DNA of 64,000 bases from Cacajao melanocephalus (Eukaryota; Chordata; Mammalia; Primates; Pitheciidae). A program made the position numbers and the translations under genes. The stretch spans positions 1 to 64,000 of the forward strand of contig CAUYLG010059269.1 of NCBI GenBank assembly GCA_963573385.1. Direction: 5' to 3'. Positions 60,271 through 64,000 of the stretch are shown here, one piece after another. Each line of letters begins with the position of its first letter. Position 1 is the first letter of the stretch. The notes beneath the pieces were generated by a model that was given only the letters and a program-made list of their open reading frames with translations, did no database searches and had not been told where the DNA came from.

Positions 60271-60984
60271 TAATAAGTCCTAGTCCCTCCTTCCCTCCCT
60301 GGTGATTCATACATCAGCTGGGCAGAGGGGGCCAGTTCCACCTACAGTGCCACCCCTGCTCGTACTTGAAGTGGTGAAGTCAGTGTCTGCCCTAGGCCCC
60401 TCTGAAGTTCCTGGACCTCCTCACCCTCAGAGGCAGATCTGCAGGATGAATAATGAAGAGAACCGTAAGACACCCGAGCCAGGCAAGTGACAGCAAACCA
60501 GGCTTTCCATAGCTTACTTCTGCGGCCCAGGTCAGGACGTTCATTAGGTTTCATTAAGTTCTTCCAAAGTCAGAGTAACTTTATACTTTGTGTAAGAATG
60601 ACTTAAAGCAAGAGTAACTTTGTACTTCATCCAAGCCCCGCAAGAGCAGAGACCCATTACTGCTATATTCCCTTTGTGATCAAGCACGGCACCAGGTCCA
60701 CGGTAGATGTTGGGAGAACCTTGGCTCCAAGGCATCACATTTCCATAGACTAAAAGAACGCTCTCCATCCCTTTCTCTCCACTCCTACTCCCTGCTCCTT
60801 CCTTCCAGAGTCATGACTTCTGTGATCAGTGAGTGTGGGAGAAGGAAGTAGGTATGTTCATTCCATTCATCCCCACTGTGTCTCTCTCTCATTTGTAGGG
60901 AGCCCTGACTTCTAGACACAAAATTTTCTCTGCTTGTCCATGCAGTAAATCCACCAGGATCTTCCCCAGTAATAATAAGAATAA
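60271..60984. other. Unassigned stretch with an L2-like scrap
   Basis: 60640-60725 (gcaagagcagagacccatta) resembles an L2 3' end. agagtaacttt[a/g]tactt occurs at about 60572 and 60611, a 40-base imperfect tandem. Confidence 0.45.
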
Positions 60985-61215
60985 TAATAACAACAGTGAC
61001 AATCAACACCTACAGAGCTCTTACAATATGCCAGGTACTCTTTTAGGTATTTTATGGGTACTTCATTTGATTCTCACAATAATACCCTATATGGTACATT
61101 ATTATTAGTATCTCTATTTTACAGATGAAAAAACAGAGGTTCACACAGCCACCAAGTGGCAGAGCCAAGAGTTGAACCTAGGCAGTCTGGTTCCAATGGC
61201 CTCACTTAGAACCTC
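60985..61215 (-). repeat. MIR SINE, antisense
   Basis: ttacaatatgccaggtactc, ctattttacagatgaaaaaa and caagtggcagagccaagagt keep the reversed order. ccaccaagtggc within it resembles a CTCF core. Confidence 0.93.
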
Positions 61216-61599
61216 TGAGCGTGCTGCCTCTTGTTACACTGTAAGAAGGAGGTATCAGTTTGTCAGTTTGGGGGGGATCTTAAACTCAGGAGGATGTTTT
61301 AGAAAGCCATACTGGAAGCTATGTGCTAAGCCAAGTTCTCATACCCAGCCAGGACCTCCCAGAGCTTTCAAATGATTCTCAAGAACCCTCTGAAGCCAGG
61401 AGAGACAAAAGGCACAGGGTGAAATATCATGAGTGTGTATCCAAAGCCACTTGGTAGACCCACCGGGGGAAAAGCCCAGCTGTCTGCTGGATACCCTCAG
61501 CCACCACCCTAAGTCATTCATTCAACACCAGAGGCAGCATGGCACAGAAAGAACATGGGCAGCTATGAAAAGCACATATGATATGACTTGGGCAGGGGA
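61216..61599. other. Unassigned stretch
   Basis: gaggcagcatggcacagaaa near 61530 may be the start of a sense MIR scrap. Confidence 0.4.
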
Positions 61600-61845
61600 A
61601 TTACATTAGTAATAGCAAATATTTGCATACTACCAGGCACTGTTCTAAGGTCTTTATTTTATATTACTTCATCCATGCCACAAGCCTATAGGGAAGTCCT
61701 ATGGTTACCTAACCTGATAGATGGAGAAGCTGAGACAGAAAGAAGCTAAGTAACATGTCCAAAGTCACACGGCATGTTAATGATGAGGCTGAGACAGGAA
61801 TCCAAGCAGTCGGCCCCAGAGGCCGTGCCCTTAACCACTCACTCA
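61600..61845 (-). repeat. MIR SINE, antisense
   Basis: ctaccaggcactgttctaag, gagacagaaagaagctaagt, tgtccaaagtcacacggcat and gccgtgcccttaaccactca form a near-complete copy. Confidence 0.95.
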
Positions 61846-61884
61846 ACTGAAAGAAAAACAAACAGAGAAAGAAAGGAAGCAAGC

Positions 61885-62065
61885 AGGCAAAGGTTTTGAC
61901 GACAGATCCAAGTTCGAATCCTATCTCTGCAAATGTGCTAGCGACGCATTGCAGGTTGCATACAATTTCTGAGCCTCAATTTGCTCCTATGTACCAACTA
62001 CCTCATAGGACTGTGGTGGGAATTTGGTAATGTAACATATGCCAAGTGCCCACAAGGATCTGCCT
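61885..62065 (+). repeat. MIR SINE
   Basis: ccaagttcgaatcctatctc, tctgagcctcaatttgctcc and actacctcataggactgtgg run in order, facing the previous antisense MIR. Confidence 0.88.
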
Positions 62066-62672
62066 GCCTTGCAGTGCTTGATGGAGACTTAGAAATAGGA
62101 TTACAATATAAAGTAAGACAGAGTGAGAGAGGCATAAACCCAGGGCTACAGAGGACACAGGAGAGGGTGGTTTCTCCTGCCTGGGAGGGTCAGCCATTGG
62201 ATCTGGATCCTGCATGCTAAATGGAAGTTTACCAGGTGAGAGAAGGAAGAAAATATTTCTATCTAACTTGAAAGTCTTTTACTGCCGCCACTGTCAGTGC
62301 TGGCCCCAGCCCTTAGATTCTGTTTTCTCTTCTTGTGACACGGTGGGGAGGATAAGAATATATGTTTCACCAACTTTTCATTGAAGGCCATCATGGGCCA
62401 ATAGCAGGAGAGCCAACTCCATCCAGAGGCCTGCCTGTGGGTTGCATTTTAAACTGTTATTGTTTTCTCATAACACAGCAGGGAACCCAAGAGGCTGTTT
62501 TATATTCCAAATACCTAAAGATTATAATCCATTATAGAGGTGTATTTGTTCTGGAATTGAGATGATGCTGGGAAAAGCTGCAGAATTAATCGCCCTCAAG
62601 CTATAAATCTCCTATTTGTTTCTTGATGAATTTACAATGACAACTTGTACATTTCTCCACACCTACCTGCCT
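62066..62672. other. Unassigned stretch
   Basis: No repeat or gene is recognised. Confidence 0.45.
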
Positions 62673-62673
62673 A

Positions 62674-62706
<33 letters not shown>
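62673..62706 (+). repeat. (AC)n microsatellite
   Basis: About 16 uninterrupted ac units. Confidence 0.97.
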
Positions 62707-62707
<1 letters not shown>

Positions 62708-62769
62708 GGCTGTTTAATTGAAAAAATAAGCTACAGAGTTGATTGTATCAGTGACAACAACACAATAAT

Positions 62770-62985
62770 GGCAATACTAATAGAAGCTACAATTCAGTGA
62801 GTGGTTCCTGCATGCCTGGCCCTATACTAAGTGCTAAACATACAGGATCTCACCCAGTCCTCATAGCAACCCCATGAGGTAGGCTATATTGCCCCATTTT
62901 AGGTAAACTGACAGACTGAGGCTCAGAGAAGTAGGGTAATTTGCTGAAGACACAGAGCTAATAAGCTAAACCTCAAGCCCGAAGC
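62770..62985 (-). repeat. MIR SINE, antisense
   Basis: agcaaccccatgaggtaggc, tgccccattttaggtaaact and gactgaggctcagagaagta are reversed MIR words. Confidence 0.93.
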
Positions 62986-63637
62986 CAAGGGACGCAGGTG
63001 CATGTTCATGACCAGAAGTTGTCGCAAGAGAGCCTGCTGATACCAGTGAGAACTGTTCTTCATTTGGACCACAAGGCCCAAAGCACTTCCAAGTGGAGGC
63101 TTCTAGGGAATCAGGATGCGGAATATCTGGAGTTCTGGGTAGAGCTCATCATACCCAGTGCCACTGGGCTGGAAAGAGTAGAAACGAGAGGCCTGCAGGA
63201 GCAACACCTTAAAAACCAAGTACGTAGGCATCTGTTTCAGTTCCCTATCCCCAGCCTGGGTGGTGGGTGAGAGACCAACACAGAGATGCTCAGTAAATGA
63301 TGGGTGGAAGGTAGAGGGAAAAAAGGAGGAAGGGAGGGTAAGAGGAAGAGAAATATAAGGCAAATTAGCAAGTTTTCAGAAAATAGAAACTCAGGAAGCA
63401 GTTGCTAGGGCAATATAATAAATTCCGCCCAATGACATATTCCTCACTCAGAAGCCCGTGAGACAAACCAAGCAAACAGAGCATCAATACCTACTTTATA
63501 ACATCTTATAGCAGCTGCCTCACTCAGGATGAGATCTGCAGTGTCCCTCAAATAAGCCTGGGAACTTTACACTCCACACCTCCGACCCAAGTCTCGTGAC
63601 AAGATTCTATAAGGGCAAAGCCCAAAGAGTTTATCAA
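62986..63637. other. Unassigned stretch
   Basis: No repeat or gene is recognised. A purine-rich patch lies at 63310-63355. Confidence 0.45.
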
Positions 63638-64000
63638 TTAATGTTATTTATTCAACAACTGTTTCAACTATTGTGCTGGGCAATGAGCTGGGAGTGAATG
63701 ATGCAGCAATGAACAAAATGCTCAAAGGGTGTAAGTCCGAGTAGAGGAAACAGACAAAGGAGTCAAATATAAAGTATATTACATGGCCATAAGTACTATG
63801 GAGAGATACAGAAAAGGGAGCTAGGAAGTATCAGGTGGGAGATGGGAACAGTGACTTTCAATAGGAATGTCAGAGAAGGCTTCACATGAAGGTGACAGTA
63901 AGCAAAGATATGAAGATGATAAGGGAACAACGGAGGAGGGAGTTTGCAAGTAAAGAGGACAGCAGGTGCAAAGGCCCTGAGGTATAAACATGCCTGGCAC
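63638..64000 (-). repeat. L2 LINE 3' end, antisense, running off the window
   Basis: atttattcaacaactgtttc, gatgcagcaatgaacaaaat, gtcagagaaggcttcacatg and agcaggtgcaaaggccctga follow the reversed L2. The element continues beyond the last base. Confidence 0.92.

Noticed and set aside
61140..61165. CTCF-like ccaccaagtggc
   Set aside because: It is simply MIR consensus sequence. MIR copies can act as insulators, but nothing here singles out this copy.

Overview
The window is primate, almost certainly human, nuclear DNA, and it looks non-coding throughout. Nine Alu elements identify the lineage. The rest of the recognisable sequence is ancient mammalian repeat: about 29 MIR copies, about 16 L2 3' ends, MER5-type and MER2-type DNA transposon relics, one MLT1-type endogenous retroviral LTR and L1 3' ends. 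I found no protein-coding exon I can support. Open frames reach about 180 codons at most, overlap on both strands, and many run through repeats or microsatellites. No operon, CRISPR array or prokaryote-style system is present.

Layout. 1-10 kb is dense in MIR, L2, MER5 and L1 fragments, with four Alus at 4.5, 7.2, 7.7 and 9.8 kb. At 10.15 kb lies a 3'-truncated 5S rRNA pseudogene with its own target-site duplication. From 12.3 to 18.1 kb there is no recognisable transposon, only simple repeats. Inside this block, on the minus strand near 17.39-17.74 kb, is a candidate non-coding first exon: a TTTAAA box upstream, a GC-richer body and a strong splice donor. 18-30 kb is Alu-free with scattered MIR and L2. 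29.4-29.8 kb is an unassigned CpG-containing block with a repeated 19-mer. 31.0-33.5 kb carries two interleaved local duplications, each at about 90% identity. 33.9-36.6 kb has two more Alus, one with a long TTTC tract and a perfect 17-bp target duplication. 36.7-54 kb is again Alu-free. It contains a tiled L2/MIR cluster at 39.8-40.7 kb and a repeat-poor stretch from 40.7 to 46.9 kb with AT-rich homeodomain-like and duplicated AP-1-like motifs. 52-64 kb is repeat-dense: MER2, long antisense L2, MIR/MLT1/Alu nesting, an L1-like fragment, a 91-bp duplication at 97.8% identity whose second copy interrupts an L2, and two more Alus.

No genes can be shown working together. The most reasonable reading is an intergenic or intronic landscape with one possible tissue-type (non-CpG-island) promoter facing left at about 17.7 kb and a few candidate regulatory elements. 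Repeat family names rest on recalled consensus patterns, so boundaries are accurate to roughly 10-30 bases, except where target duplications or exact repeats fix them.
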